Below the pieces are notes generated by a model. The model was not told the DNA's origin, searched no databases, and worked only from the letters and a program-made list of their open reading frames with translations. Below, piece by piece: positions 23,154 through 35,154 of a stretch of 64,000 bases of DNA. Every line of letters begins with the position of its first letter. Positions within the stretch are counted from its first letter, which is position 1. The translations under genes and the position numbers were made by a program. Source of the DNA: Drosophila miranda (taxonomy: Eukaryota; Arthropoda; Insecta; Diptera; Drosophilidae); the NCBI RefSeq assembly GCF_003369915.1, contig NC_046673.1, forward strand, positions 17,530,001-17,594,000. Reading direction: 5' to 3'.

Positions 23154-24920
23154 TAATCTCATCATCAACCGAATCGATTATTTTCTTGTACTTTTGATGG
23201 GTTAGCTACTGTTCCTGTAATTTTCAAGGTTGGATCTAATGGATCAATGGTAATATATACATACCTAGATGTAACAGATCCTTAACAGCTAAATCCTACT
23301 TACTCGTTGAAAATTCCATTAAAAATATCAATAAGAACCGATCATTGCCTACAGATCACCAAATCTGATCTGGTAACTGATTTTGGTACCATTCTTGGAG
23401 AAAAGTAAAGGGACTCCAATAATCCATCTTTGTTATGTACTAGGGGTCAAGTCCACTGCACACTCGTTTCGCTCACTCGCCGAATCGCGTTATTCGCTCG
23501 CGTTGATATGAGTAAAATATCGGACGAATCTCTAGGTGGTGTCGAATTTCAATTTACTTGAAAAACGTTTAAAAATGATTCATCTGTTTAAAATGCCACT
23601 GTAAAACAATCCCTAATTCCTGTTAACAATTCTCGCACTTGTTAAATACGTTTCCATTTCCTGACCACATAACACCAGTTACTCAATCATTAGTTCGTGC
23701 TCGCTAAACAGGATCCCTTTCATGATCTTTGCTTCGAAATCTGATCTTTTAAGAGATCACATTTCTCACAGAACACAGTTCCCCTCTACATCTTCCTTTG
23801 CCACTGCCTGCTCTTCCCTGTGGCTGTGATCTCATCATTAACCTGATCATCGTGATTCTACAGTTACCGCTCATGCTCAACTCTCACGCACCAGCACTGC
23901 AACAGGCCCATGCAACATGCTGTCATGCCTCCCATTCTCCCTCCTCCTCCTCCTCCATACCCTTCCCTTCGTAGCCGTGGCCACATGTTTTTGAGTGCCT
24001 TTGCCGGTTCCATTTCAAGTTCATGGGCAAAAAAACAGAGATCTGCATTGGTGGCCAAAGTAAAAGTTGATCTGCCCGACTGCCCGGATGGCTGGATGGC
24101 TGTCCCGACTGGAGCCGGGCTCATGGCTCATGATTATTATGTAAAGCTCGCCATTCCGCTCGTAACTCTAAGGCATTCTCAAGGCCGTCCACGGATCGCA
24201 TCGGTTCGGATGGGAGCGTCTTCTTGATGGGTTTTTAGAAAGTGCTCGCTGAGAGCGGTCCCCAGGTCGGCTTCCACGCGGCTCGTTCTTTTGGTGCAAT
24301 CAATCTGGCTGGTTGTCAGGCAAGGCCATATGCATGGATCTTTCCGTTGGGGTTCATGCTGCTTCGCCGTAGCCCATTTCTGCGGTCAACCGCACATTGG
24401 CCCAAAGGTTGGGGGTTTCATATATCCATAAAGTGTTAAATTGAATGTTAATTAGTGGAACCCACAACCGAGGCAACAAAAACCCAAAAAAAAACTCAAC
24501 CCAGAGCTCGTCATGTGCGGGCGGGGTCCCCTCCGCCCGTGGAGCCGGTTAATCGGCTTGATTGAAGACCTAACCAAAGTAGGTCCCAAAGTAGTTCATA
24601 AGAGTCCGTTGCCTGTTGCCTGAAGCCTGATGCTCCATGCCCCCCATGCATGATCCGTTGCCCGTGCTGAAACCCGTTGTGGAAAACTATTTTGTAAATG
24701 AGTTAAACTCGTTTACGCGTGTGTGATTTTTTTTTGTTTTATGTTAAATTTTATTTATATTTCACTCTTTTTTTGCTGCCACAATACCTTAATCTCGTTC
24801 CTGACAGTTGCTGTTTCGCCCTAAAATGTATATGTAGCGACTTCTGCTGCCGCTTCGCTTCTTTGGCTGCTGCAAGGCAACCTCTGGGCAGGGGCTTTTC
24901 TTCGACTCTTCTGCTTCGAC
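23154..24920. other. Intergenic region
   Basis: No gene seen. Frames near 23.9-24.2 kb are short and open on both strands. It separates the first two cluster genes. Confidence 0.5.
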
Positions 24921-24958
24921 TATAAATTGCCAGACCGCTCTAGGGAACGGCATCAGTC
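24921..24958 (+). promoter_or_regulatory. TATA box and initiator of the 201-residue YSAPA gene
   Basis: TATAAATT at 24921-24928 and TCAGTC at 24953-24958, 32 bases apart, the ideal TATA to initiator spacing. Transcription would start about 60 bases before the ATG. Confidence 0.8.
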
Positions 24959-25014
24959 TCAGCCTCTAGCTCGTCCAGCACAGTCGTCGCCAATCACTCT
25001 CAGCCATATCAAAC

Positions 25015-25753
25015 ATGGTCAGTGCCTGCTCTTAGCCCGCAAATAGTCTTTTGTTTTCACTGGCTATATTTTGTACTCGTATTATATTTTTTGCAAGTGC
25101 TTTGGTGTAATTTGTGTCTGTGTAACGTGTGTCTCCCCTCCTTCTTGCAGAAACTCCTCATTGTGTTCGCCCTGTTCGCCTGCGCGGCCGCCGATGTCAG
25201 CCACCTGGCCCCCAGTAACGAGTACCTGCCACCTATCCAGAACTCATACGCGGCTCCATGGGTGAGCTACTCCGCACCGGCCATCCAGCAGACGTACTCG
25301 GCCCCAGCCATCCAGCAGCAGACGTACTCCGCACCGGCCATCCAGCAGACGTATTCGGCCCCAGCCATCCAGCAGCAGACCTATGCCGCCCCCAGCAACG
25401 AGTATCTGCCCCCCGTTCAGCAGACCTACTCCGCTCCAGCTGTCCAGAGGACCTACTCGGCTCCATCCGTGAGCTACTCGGCCCCGTCCGTGAGCTACTC
25501 GGCCCCAGCTGTCCAGCAGACATATTCTGCTCCATCGGTCAGCTACTCTGCTCCCTCCGTTAGCTATTCGGCCCCAGCTCCCTCCGTGAGCTACTCTGCC
25601 CCGTCCGTCAGCTACTCCGCTCCGGCCTACCAGCAGCAGTCGTACTCTGCTCCGGCCTACCAGCAGCAGTCGTACTCTGCTCCCTCCGTGAGCTACTCCC
25701 AGGATGTGGGCACCCAATACGCCTCCAACGGCGGCTATGTCTACAGGAAGTAA
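25015..25753 (+). CDS. Secreted YSAPA-repeat protein (DVSHL family)
   Basis: Exon 1 is the ATG only (25015-25017). The intron is 25018-25150 (GTCAGT...TTGCAG) and exon 2 is 25151-25753, for 201 residues. Signal peptide MKLLIVFALFACAAA, then DVSHLAPSNEYLPP, then a body of YSAPAIQQ(Q)T, SNEYLPPVQQT and YSAPSVS repeats, ending YASNGGYVYRK. YSAPA/AAPA-type repeats are common in low-complexity insect cuticular proteins, so a role in cuticle or another apical matrix is likely but inferred. No chitin-binding Rebers-Riddiford domain is present. Frames open on the minus strand are by-products of the repeat. Confidence 0.88.
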
Positions 25754-26677
25754 GAAGCTGAAAAACTGATCCACTGTAAATAACTCTTCTTTGTGTGAAT
25801 TTGTTTTTCTTTTTTTTTTCTTTAACAAAGTAAATGAAAATGTTCTAAAAACAAAAGCAAAAATGATTTTAACCGACTTTCAGATGGGCTTTGGTTTAGG
25901 AATTGCACTGCGTTTAGGCTCGTTAAAGCAAAGCTTTTGATGATATAAAGTTTTGTGTAAAGCTTTAAAGCTTTAACACACAAGCTTTTATGGTGTTGTT
26001 TTTCGGGGCTAATTTAAAGCTTATGATCTGATGCGCAGCATAAAAGCTTTAGGGCTTTCAATAGCTTGAAAGGGTCAGAAGCGAGCTTTGTGGAACAGTT
26101 GATATGGTCTTTACGAGCTTTATTTAGGATAAGAATTCAACAGAAACAAAGCTGTACTCCTGGAGTTCTGAAATGAGGCTTTACTCTCTGTCGCGTTTTG
26201 AAAGGTTGCATTGCAAATAAATATCCTTAAACAAATTATGGCTTTTTAAGACCCCTTGTTTCCTAAAGAGCTTATGTCATTCCTTAATGTATTCTCTGCT
26301 ATACAATCCCTCCAAAATTTGGCTTTCTTTCAACTCCAGAGAAATGATTTTTTCTCTATTCATCTTTCCACCGCTTTATGCAAAATTGCTTTGGACATTG
26401 GATGTCTGCATGTTATTATTTTCTGTCTGTAAAGTCTGCCTGCCTAATTAATTTTTATAGTTCAAACGCATGGAACAGTCTATTCCAGCACTATCCCCCT
26501 GAGGCCAGATCTGCGGGACTATTTATGGAACCTTTATTGTGATGCAAAGCAATTTCCGTTCGCGAAATGGAAATGGAAAGTGAAATGAACCGAAGCCGTA
26601 GACGAAGCCGGAACGGGCCCAGCGATGGAGATGAAGAGCAGTTTATGTAAGCCTCGAGGCGGTATCCAAAAAAGTCT
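25754..26677. other. Intergenic region with a cluster of AAGCTT words
   Basis: No gene. Between about 25928 and 26160 the word AAGCTT or a one-base variant recurs about nine times, including AAAGCTTTAAAGCTTTAA. The spacing is irregular. Its meaning is unknown; see findings. Confidence 0.6.
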
Positions 26678-26715
26678 TATAAGAGAGCGCAGTGCGCGGA
26701 CCGAGGCCGCACAGT
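26678..26715 (+). promoter_or_regulatory. TATA-like box and initiator of the PG-rich gene
   Basis: TATAAG at 26678-26683 and CACAGT at about 26710, 32 bases apart, followed by the ATG at 26753. Confidence 0.6.
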
Positions 26716-26752
26716 CCCCACCGAAGTTGAAGGTCGAAGTTGAGCCCCCAAG

Positions 26753-27907
26753 ATGCACCGGTGGCCACTATTCCTGGTTTTACTCCTGCTGCCGCTAATC
26801 AAGAGCGATGTGAGTCACCTACCCAAGGACTACATTCCCCCCACGCCAGAAGAGGAGGAGTCACTGCAGTCTATAGATCATCAGGAGACGCCCCTCCTTC
26901 ATCGCGAACATGAAGAACACGAACACGATCCTGAGGGACATTCCAATGACGTCAATGGCTTCTATCCGAGTTTGGGTCTGCCTCTGCCCCCGGGCTATGC
27001 GGTGCCCACGGGGAATAATGTGCCGCCGCCGCCCGCCCAGCCGCCCAACTTCCCGCTACCCATCTACCCGCCCTACTTTGGCTTTGGTGGACCCCAGGAA
27101 TCCGTGGATCCTAATGGAAGTCCGTTTGGAAGCGGTCCACCGAATGCGGCCATACAGCAGCCACCACAAGGGGCACCCTTTCCACAGGGTGGTCCGTTCC
27201 CTAATGGTGGACAGATTGGTCCATTCCCAGGTCAAGGAGGTCCATTCCCAGGACAAGGAGGTCCATTCCCAGGACAGGGTAGTACATTCCCAGGACAGGG
27301 AGGCCCATTCCCAGGACAAGGAGGTCCATTCCCAGGACAGGGTAGTACATTCCCAGGGCAGGGAGGTCCTTTCCCAGGACAGGGTAGTCCATTCCCAGAG
27401 CAGGGAGGTCCATTGCCAGGACAGGTAGGTCCATTCCCAGGACAGGGTAGTCCATTCCCAGGGCAGGCAGGTCCTTTCCCAGGGCAGGGAGGTCCATTCC
27501 CAGGACAGGGTAGTCCATTCCCAGGACAGGGAGGTTCATTCCCTCAACAGGGTAATCCATTCCCCGGCCCATTCCCACCAGATTATCTGACCAACCAAGG
27601 CCTGCCCATTCCTGGATCGCAGTCGCCCTTCCAACAAAGTTACGCGGGATTTAATGTGCCACCCGGATTCGGTGGACCACAGCCACAAGGCTCTAATCCG
27701 TTTCAGCAGTTCGGACCCGGCTTTGGGGGACCAGGACCGCAGGCATTCGCTGACGAGCCAGAGAAACCCATGGAGGAGGAGGTCGCCGAACCGGAGAAAT
27801 ATCCGCAGCCACAGCCTGTAGAATCACAGGCAAGCACGGAGTCACCGAAAAGCGGCGACACCATCTATGGGTCAAATGGCGGCTACGTCTATCAGCGGGT
27901 CAAGTGA
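26753..27907 (+). CDS. Secreted GGPFPGQG-repeat protein (DVSHL family, intronless)
   Basis: Single exon, 384 residues, and the only plus-strand member without the intron after the ATG. Signal peptide MHRWPLFLVLLLLPLIKS, then DVSHLPKDYIPP, an acidic His-rich stretch (about residues 40-65), and a proline-rich segment. From about residue 158 to 265 come tandem octapeptides of the form GGPFPGQG/GSPFPGQG. A glutamate-rich part follows, then YGSNGGYVYQRVK. The body is unlike the YSAPA members, yet both end motifs are kept, so it belongs to the family by its ends. Gly-Pro-Gln-Phe repeats suggest an elastic, disordered matrix protein. The role is inferred. Confidence 0.87.
   Translation: MHRWPLFLVLLLLPLIKSDVSHLPKDYIPPTPEEEESLQSIDHQETPLLHREHEEHEHDPEGHSNDVNGFYPSLGLPLPPGYAVPTGNNVPPPPAQPPNFPLPIYPPYFGFGGPQESVDPNGSPFGSGPPNAAIQQPPQGAPFPQGGPFPNGGQIGPFPGQGGPFPGQGGPFPGQGSTFPGQGGPFPGQGGPFPGQGSTFPGQGGPFPGQGSPFPEQGGPLPGQVGPFPGQGSPFPGQAGPFPGQGGPFPGQGSPFPGQGGSFPQQGNPFPGPFPPDYLTNQGLPIPGSQSPFQQSYAGFNVPPGFGGPQPQGSNPFQQFGPGFGGPGPQAFADEPEKPMEEEVAEPEKYPQPQPVESQASTESPKSGDTIYGSNGGYVYQRVK
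27200..27560 (+). repeat. Tandem 24-bp coding repeat (GGPFPGQG)
   Basis: About 14 units of a 24-base repeat that encode the octapeptide, with small alternations GG/GS and Q/E. Copy number probably varies between individuals. Confidence 0.8.
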
Positions 27908-30900
27908 GTTACGATGGTTTTATAGGCCTATTTGGATCGGCTCGAGCCAGAGACGAGTTCATTATAAATTATTATCAATCTTTTTGTATCAACAGCAACA
28001 ACCTGTTTTTTGCGTTTGTTTCTTTGTTTATTTGGTTTATGGGCATTAACGCGAAACAGACAACATGTTTGTCTTTATGCTAATAGAGCTCTTTGACGTT
28101 GACAGGCATCTATAAACGAGAGACACTGTGTCGCTTTGGATGATACACATTGTATACTCGTACACCCCATGAGAATGGAAACATGTTTTTATGCATACCC
28201 ATGTATCACAAAATCATACGTCAATTGCATACATAATTTATTGGCTCTAGGGCGATAAAAGTCTTGCCAAAAGGAGAGTAGGTGGAAGGTGCTTACACCT
28301 CTGTTTCGGCATATAACAAACTGTAGGATCTTGAAACTATACTTTTGAATAAGAAATAGCAAAGAGAAGACCCCATTAATAGTATACCCTTTCATTCAAA
28401 GATGTATAGATATAGCCGGAGTGCTCGGAGTGCGAAATCTACATATTTTTGCTAATTGATCAGCTATTAGGACATGTTAACATGTTAACAATAAAGCAAA
28501 TCACAACAGATTTGAACAGTCTTTGAAGAGTACTATGTACAATCCTCCAGGAAATTCTTTTTATTTTTTATTTGAGAACATACTTTATTGGAGAAAATTG
28601 GTCAATCTATTGCCCAATATATGTAGTTGCACTGGGCACGTTTTTACCTTAGATATATGTATATATTATACATTATTGTAAGGGATTATATATCGGTCAG
28701 AGGTGCATATATTGGTCATAATTTTTAGACGAAATGTTTTATCATGCGATTGAGAACGATAAATACTATATCTCTGAATCAACTTCCTAAGAATTTTGTC
28801 ACTAGGTAAACTCCAAATGGTTTAATACTTACACTAATTTTTTAGGTTTATATTCTCTATCTACAAAAATACCCTCTTCATAGTACTTACAGAATGGAAA
28901 GGGCTCTTCAATTCGATCGTACGAGTATGTATATATAAGATGTATTCATATTCCCTTTATGGGGTTTCCTATTCAAAGATCGTATAAATTGTAATCAAAA
29001 GATTCGTTTTAGGTACAACAAAGACTTTATTAATTCCTATTCATCTTTTTCTTGATATTCCCACTGAATTATTTATTTATTTGGTGTATCCAATTTTTTT
29101 TTTGTGCAAGATTTTACTTAGTTTTATGATCTTCATTTTATGGATTTACAAGAGTCTTCCAAAGAGGGGGGAAATGTTTAAAAACTGGCTTCAAAATAAG
29201 CCCCTCTGTCGTTTTTTAGCTGTCTCCTCAGTCCCTCATAAATGGAAGGGGCCTCCCACACTCCCACTCACATCAGCGATTCTCAATTTTCGGTTTTGGG
29301 TTTCGGCTTCCAGAGATCGGATCGTTTTGCAGCTGTTAACCTTTTTGACCATTCGTTGTTTTATGCAAATCATGTTGGTGGGGTATCGTATCTGTTTCTG
29401 TTTCTACTACTTTTCAGTTTCATTGTTTAGTTATTCAATTCAATTCATAAGATTGTTGCAATTTTGTTTTTTTTTTCTCAGTTTTGAATATTTATGGAGC
29501 TTGATTTTAATTTGTCCGCGAAAGAGTTACCACGCCAGCGAATGGATGGGGGACTCTGACGGGGAGATGGAGATGCAGATGAATATGAAGACGGTGATGG
29601 AGGCTGTTCGCACAGCTATTAGTCATAATTAAGCCAAACTGTGCCCGGGGTTGGCAGGGGCCCTCAACTCGACATTTTCTTTTGGCTTTGGCTTTGTTTT
29701 TAAATTTATATCTTCATTTTCGCGGCTGGTGTGGTGTGAGGTGCGTGGCGCGTGTTTTGAGCCGCCAGGCGCAGAAGTATCCGCCTCGGATATCTCCCAT
29801 AATCGCCGAAACAGTATTATCATTACAATGATTCAATTTTTGGGCTGGTCTTTGGCTTCTTCTGGGGGCCATCGCATTTGTAAGCCGCCGCATAACGAAC
29901 TTATCTATGATCGCCTAAACACGCCTACGAAACGCATGCATAAAACATCGGTATGAAGATCATGATTAGATCTACCAAACAATCGGAGGCCCCCAAATCG
30001 TACGTAACTTATGGGCCGTTGCAAATGTCCGAAGGTTGGGCCCGCACATGTCCCCAGTTGAGAGAAATATTTCTGTCACTGCATTGGATAACTTTAGCTG
30101 CAGTCCTTAAATAATTAGTAGTAGTAGATAAAGTAAATAAACTATGAAGAAGGGGAGTCTTTTTCGTAATATACAAATGTACATAATTGTATATCTTTAA
30201 GGCTTCTTCGAATTATTCTCCTTCTTGTGTAAACTTTGGAACATAATTCTCTACGTACCACCATAAATGTATATATGTATCCTAGTTAATAGCTCATCGT
30301 ACCATCATAATATTCTTATTCAATTGTTGTCAGTTACAACTCCTATGATATCATTTGCTAACTTGTTTTAGACTTTTTCTTAACGTATCATATCATATCC
30401 TATTCTCAGCCCATCATAGCCTTTTCATTCCAACGATAATATAAATATTCAAATGGGTAGAGCCCAACGCTCTTTTGTGGCTTTTCAACAAAAATGTAAT
30501 AAGCCTAAAGCCACCCTTTAAAAATCGTGTATCATTGCTCTTTGGTCATACCCTGCGTATAACAATGTCTAAGTTGTATATTTCTAATTACATTTCAATC
30601 AAATCTTTTCCTATACTCGCATATATTCGAAACACTATATAGTTTTTAGATCTTTGCACCAATTATTTTAAAGGCAATCTTTCACTCCTCTACCACTCGT
30701 CGTTTTGCCACCATACTACAATCAACCCAACACCCAAGCGTTGAAACTCTTAGCTAATAGACAACACCTCGCATGTCAATCTGCAATGGGGGAATACAGG
30801 TCCAAGTCAATGCACTTAGCTCATTACGCACCCATCCATCCATCCATCGAAGGTGTCAATTACCCAGATACAGAAGCAAATGAACAGATCGAGCGTCGGG

Positions 30901-31366
30901 TGTCGGGTGCCGGGATAGTCCATGCAACAAGCGATTGATAAATATTTAAACCATTTTTGCACAGTCGCACAGCAGTTTTGGCATCTCGTTTTCCGCCTTC
31001 GCTTTGCTCCGGTGTGCTATCAAGTTTAGGATTAGGCTCTGTATCTGTATCTCTGTTGTCCGCGCTCTTTGGTTGGGGCTAGGCCATTGTGCCATTGTTG
31101 GAATGGCAGCGTCGTGGGTTTTGGTCATTTATTAATCAGCACCAAAATGAAATGTGTTTTGCATGATTTTATTATTGGTCGTCTGCATTAGCATGCCGCG
31201 TTTCCCCCCTTGACCTTACACCATGGTACCAACTGTCATCTGCCACCTTCCACCATCCACCATCCACCGTCTACCATCTTCCACCTTCCAACTGCCATCT
31301 GCATGAGCGGACCGAACCAATTAAGAGGAAACCAAGCCTCTGCGGATATGGACAAACGCTTGTAAC
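27908..31366. other. Intergenic region
   Basis: 3.4 kb with no supportable gene. A 183-codon frame at 29081-29632 is rich in Phe, Leu and Ile from T-rich DNA and has no recognisable domain. A pyrimidine repeat of CCACCATC type lies at about 31242-31295, just before the next promoter. Confidence 0.5.
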
Positions 31367-31404
31367 TATAAATGCTCGATGGTGCTCTGAGATGGGCATC
31401 AGTT
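31367..31404 (+). promoter_or_regulatory. TATA box and initiator of the APAPVVQQTY gene
   Basis: TATAAAT at 31367-31373 and TCAGTT at 31399-31404, again 32 bases apart, 53 bases before the ATG. Confidence 0.8.
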
Positions 31405-31456
31405 TATCGGTCTCGTTCGTTTGGTGTACCTCGTGCCTTTGTGACCCTAAGTGAAG

Positions 31457-33483
31457 ATGGTAAGCCCTATCTGTGTTCAACCTATCTGCATTTTTTTCTT
31501 GTGACAAGTGCTAATCATTGGTGTATTTTTTCTATGGTTTCCTCTCTCTAGAAACCCTTTGCCTTTATCGTTCTGGCTGCCTGCAGTCTGGCCCTCGTTC
31601 AGGCCCGTCCGGATGTGAGTCATCTGCTGAAATCGAACCGGAACTACCTTCCACCACTGCCGCAGAAGGAGGTCTCGGCCAACCAGAGCTACCAGCAGAT
31701 TGCCCAGCCCCAGCCCCAGTACCAGAATCAGGTCCAGGCACAGGCACAGTCCCAGGCCCAATCATTCCCCCAGGTGGAGTCCATTCAGGCATCCATCCCA
31801 TTGGCCAGCTTCTCCATCCAGTCTGGCGGACAATACCAGTCTACCGCTCCAGCTCCAGCTCCAGTTCAAGTCTCGATCCCAGCCCCTGCTCCAGCTCAGA
31901 TCTCGATTCCCGCTCCGGCTCCCGTTCAAGTGCAGGCCTCTGCCCCAGCTCCCCAAGTGATCTATGAGGCACCTAAGCCGATTGCTGCCACCCAAACCAC
32001 GGTGCACAACGCCTATCTGCCCCCAGCGGCACCTGTCCAGCAGTTCGTGCCCGCTCCCGAGCCAGTTGTGGAGACGACGGTGCAGCAAACCACTGCTCCC
32101 GCTCCGGTGGTTCAACAGACTTACTCCGCTCCCGCTCCAGTGATTCAACAGACCTACACTGCTCCTGCCCCAGTGGTTCAGGAACAGACGTACAGCGCAC
32201 CAGCCCCCGTGGTTCAACAAACCTACTCGGCTCCCGCACCTGTGGTTCAAGAACAGACCTATTCATATCCCGCTCCTATTGTGCAACAGACCTATACTGC
32301 CCCAGCTCCAGTTGTCCAACAGACCTATACAGCTCCTGCCCCGGTGGTTCAGGAGCAGACATACACCGCACCAGCACCAGTTGTACAACAGACTTACTCT
32401 GCTCCAGCACCAGTCGTTCAGCAGACCTACTCTGCTCCTGCTCCTGTGGTCCAGGAACAGACGTACAGCGCTCCAGCTCCGGTGGTCCAACAGACCTACT
32501 CTGCTCCCGCTCCGGTGATCCAGGAACAAACATACGAAGCTCCAGCCCCAGTAGCTCAGCAGACCTTCTCGGCTCCCGCGCCAGTGGTTCAAGAACAGAC
32601 CTATTCATATCCCGCTCCTGCTCCTGTGGCTCAACAGACATACGCGGCCCCTGCTCCTGTTGTCCAACAGACGTACTCTGCTCCTGCGGTTCAGGAGCAG
32701 ACCTATTCTGCTCCTGCTCCGGTGGTGCAGCAGACCTACTCTGCTCCTGCTCCGGTGGTGCAGCAGACCTACTCTGCCCCGGCTCCAGTGGTCCAGGAAC
32801 AAACATACGAGGCTCCAGCCCCAGTAGTTCAGCAGACCTACTCTGCGCCTGCTCCTGTGATCCAGGAACAGACGTACAGCGCACCCGCTCCGGTGGTCCA
32901 ACAGACCTACTCTGCTCCCGCTCCTGTGGTGCAACAGACCTACTCTGCTCCCGCTCCTGTGGTGCAGCAGACCTACTCTGCTCCTGCACCTGTGGTGCAG
33001 CAGACCTACTCTGCTCCTGCTCCTGTGGTCCAGGAACAACAGTACACTGCTCCTGTTCCTGCTCCCGTTTTTCAGCAAACTTATACTGCTCCGATCTCGA
33101 TTCCTGAACCAGTTCAGCAGACCGTTAGCATCAGTGCTCCAGCCCAGCCTCAGCAGCAATACAGTGGCTACAGCTACCAGGCTCCAATCCAGCAGAAAAC
33201 CACCACTTACTCGGCTCCAGCTCCGGTTCAGTTCCAGCAATCGTTTGTGCCTGCACCTCCAGCACCAGCACCAGCACCCATCCAGATTCAGGCCCAGCCC
33301 CAGCCCCAGCCCCAGCCAATCGTTCAGTATACGCCACAGGTGCCGACATACAACAGCTACACTCCATCCGCACCATCACCCATCGTCCAACAGACGGCAT
33401 CTGTGGTGACGACCTCCACGGCCACGAATGAGATCGGCACCGACTACGCTGCCAATGGCGGCTACGTCTACGAGAAGCATTGA
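31457..33483 (+). CDS. Secreted APAPVVQQTYS-repeat protein (DVSHL family)
   Basis: Exon 1 is ATG (31457-31459). The intron is 31460-31551 (GTAAGC...CTCTAG) and exon 2 is 31552-33483, for 644 residues. Signal peptide MKPFAFIVLAACSLALVQA, then RPDVSHLLKSNRNYLPP. An N-terminal Gln-rich stretch precedes about 30 tandem units of (Y/T)(S/T)APAPVVQ(Q/EQ)T from roughly residue 175 to 505. A Pro/Gln-rich tail ends YAANGGYVYEKH. AATAAA is at 33683. Regular Tyr and Gln spacing could serve for cross-linking in an extracellular matrix; that is inference. Antisense open frames arise from the repeat. Confidence 0.88.
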
Positions 33484-33682
33484 GATGCTTGTGAAAGGAC
33501 CCCAGCAGATGTCCGAACTCGCATCGAGTTGTGGATCGTCGGTCCCACATATCGTGGATCGTTAGGCGAACGTTAATCGCTGATCGTTTCATCAGAACTT
33601 ATTGTTACTTAGTCAATTTCTAGCACCAATTAGGTTTTTTATATAGAATTTATACAATTCTTTTTTTTACAACCTGTTTTCC

Positions 33683-33688
33683 AATAAA
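33683..33688 (+). terminator. Polyadenylation signal
   Basis: AATAAA 200 bases after the stop of the APAPVVQQTY gene. Confidence 0.65.
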
Positions 33689-34001
33689 AAAGAAGGACTT
33701 ATTCTTTGAAAAATATTCCATTTCAAGAACTGCGAATACCTTTAATATATGTACATATATTAGGAATGCATAACGAGTAACGAATAACGAGCTTTGTTAG
33801 TTCTGGCGGCTGTGGCGTGGCTGCCGTAGTCCTGCTGGATCTCCTGTACCTGACTTTGTTTTGGATATTTTTGCACTTTTTCCTTCATCACGGTTGCTTT
33901 CGATTCGCAATCAAACAAACCCGCAAAGCAACAAGATTACTCAATTTTCTAAATTTATAAAAATAAACTCAGTTTCCTGGTTCTCTAATTGTAAATCCCA
34001 A

Positions 34002-34355
34002 ATGGCCATTATCCGAGACTTGAGCGATGAAGAGCGCGGGGCTTTGGATGGTTGGCTTCAGCTCAACCATATCCCGCTTACCTATCGCGATGAAAAGGAC
34101 TTCTGCGACGCACTGCAGGTGGCAAGGATTTTCAATAGGATCCAACCAGGACTTGATGACCTTATTAGCTACTCGCCGTGCATTAGCCTGCCGTTGAACT
34201 TTTTGAACTGGCAAATCTTCAATCAGCGGGTCTTACGAAAACTTCACATGGGCGTGTCCCTTAGAGATCTTGAAAAGCTGGCGTTGGGCTGTCCCAATGC
34301 CATTGACTCCTTGCTCTTCACTCTGATGGCCCACTTGAAGAAGAATAAAATATAA
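34002..34355 (+). CDS. CH-domain protein, SPEF1/CLAMP-like
   Basis: A 117-residue protein that is almost entirely one calponin-homology domain of the SPEF1/CLAMP type. SPEF1 (sperm flagellar protein 1) binds and bundles microtubules in cilia, sperm tails and planar-polarised epithelia. The match is by pattern: an opening LSDEERGALDGWL, the central DFCDAL-type helix (here EKDFCDALQVARIF), a YSPCISLPLNFLNWQIFNQRVL segment that parallels the SPEF1 run ending in LNRKVL, and the closing helix with DLEKLALGCPNAID. I chose the ATG at 34002 because the frame upstream is not domain-like. The usual C-terminal coiled coil of full SPEF1 is absent, so this is a CH-only version. It lies between two matrix-protein genes and is intronless; testis expression would be a reasonable guess. 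Confidence 0.75.
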   Translation: MAIIRDLSDEERGALDGWLQLNHIPLTYRDEKDFCDALQVARIFNRIQPGLDDLISYSPCISLPLNFLNWQIFNQRVLRKLHMGVSLRDLEKLALGCPNAIDSLLFTLMAHLKKNKI

Positions 34356-35093
34356 AAGGGCTGCGCCTATAGCAGGCTGTGGCCTGGGAAGTACTGATTG
34401 AAATATTGGGGCATAAAAAAGGCAATTTATTATTTTATGAATTAATTAATTACAATTATTAAATAAGCTATAACTATGGGACTAATGTGGTTGGCTATAT
34501 CAGGGGTTTTTCCCATGGGGAAGGGGTTGGACTCGGATACCACGGATACTCCGTGCACTTTGAACGCCTTTCAAAGACATTGCCACAAAGGTAATTCCCT
34601 AAAAATGATAAATTACTCAACCGTTCAATATTGTGTGCTTTTGCTTTCGTTTTGATGGATGATTGGATGGGCGGATGGCCCCGAGATGAGTAAGTGACGG
34701 GAGCCGACTTATGAATGGGGGGGACTTGGGACTCTTCTCCAGTAACGAGTTATACAATTTCTTCGACTTTGGCCGCGTCTCGCTCCTCTCTCTCCTACAG
34801 AATTCGGACAGAATATGGAATATTATGGGCGGCTAATGAGCTTGTCGAGTCATCGCCAGCGGAGGAGAATGGAAACTTAATTCAGACGAAATGTTTCATT
34901 ATTATTATTTCTCTTTTATTTTCGGGTATACATATGGCAAATAGAAGCCATGGGACAGGTATGTATGTATGTGTGCCTGAGTATAGGCGATATAGTTTAT
35001 GGTCTTTTGTATTCACAAACCTCTCGCATTTGTTCTGGTTCTCGGTCCAGGCGCCTTTTGACATTCGTATATCAAGTTGGTTAAAATTTCGCC
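34356..35093. other. Intergenic region
   Basis: No gene seen. It ends in the promoter of the next cluster gene. Confidence 0.5.
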
Positions 35094-35125
35094 TATAAAT
35101 ATCTTCAGATCTGTGACATTCAGCT
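35094..35125 (+). promoter_or_regulatory. TATA box and initiator of the VTSYTAPAVVKTYSAPA gene
   Basis: TATAAAT at 35094-35100 and TCAGCT at 35120-35125, 26 bases apart, 30 bases before the ATG. Confidence 0.7.
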
Positions 35126-35154
35126 AGTAATCTCCCGTCTTCGGTCCCAGTAAC

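Noticed and set aside
29081-29632. 183-codon plus-strand frame
   Set aside because: Phe/Leu/Ile-rich product of T-rich DNA with no domain and no promoter.
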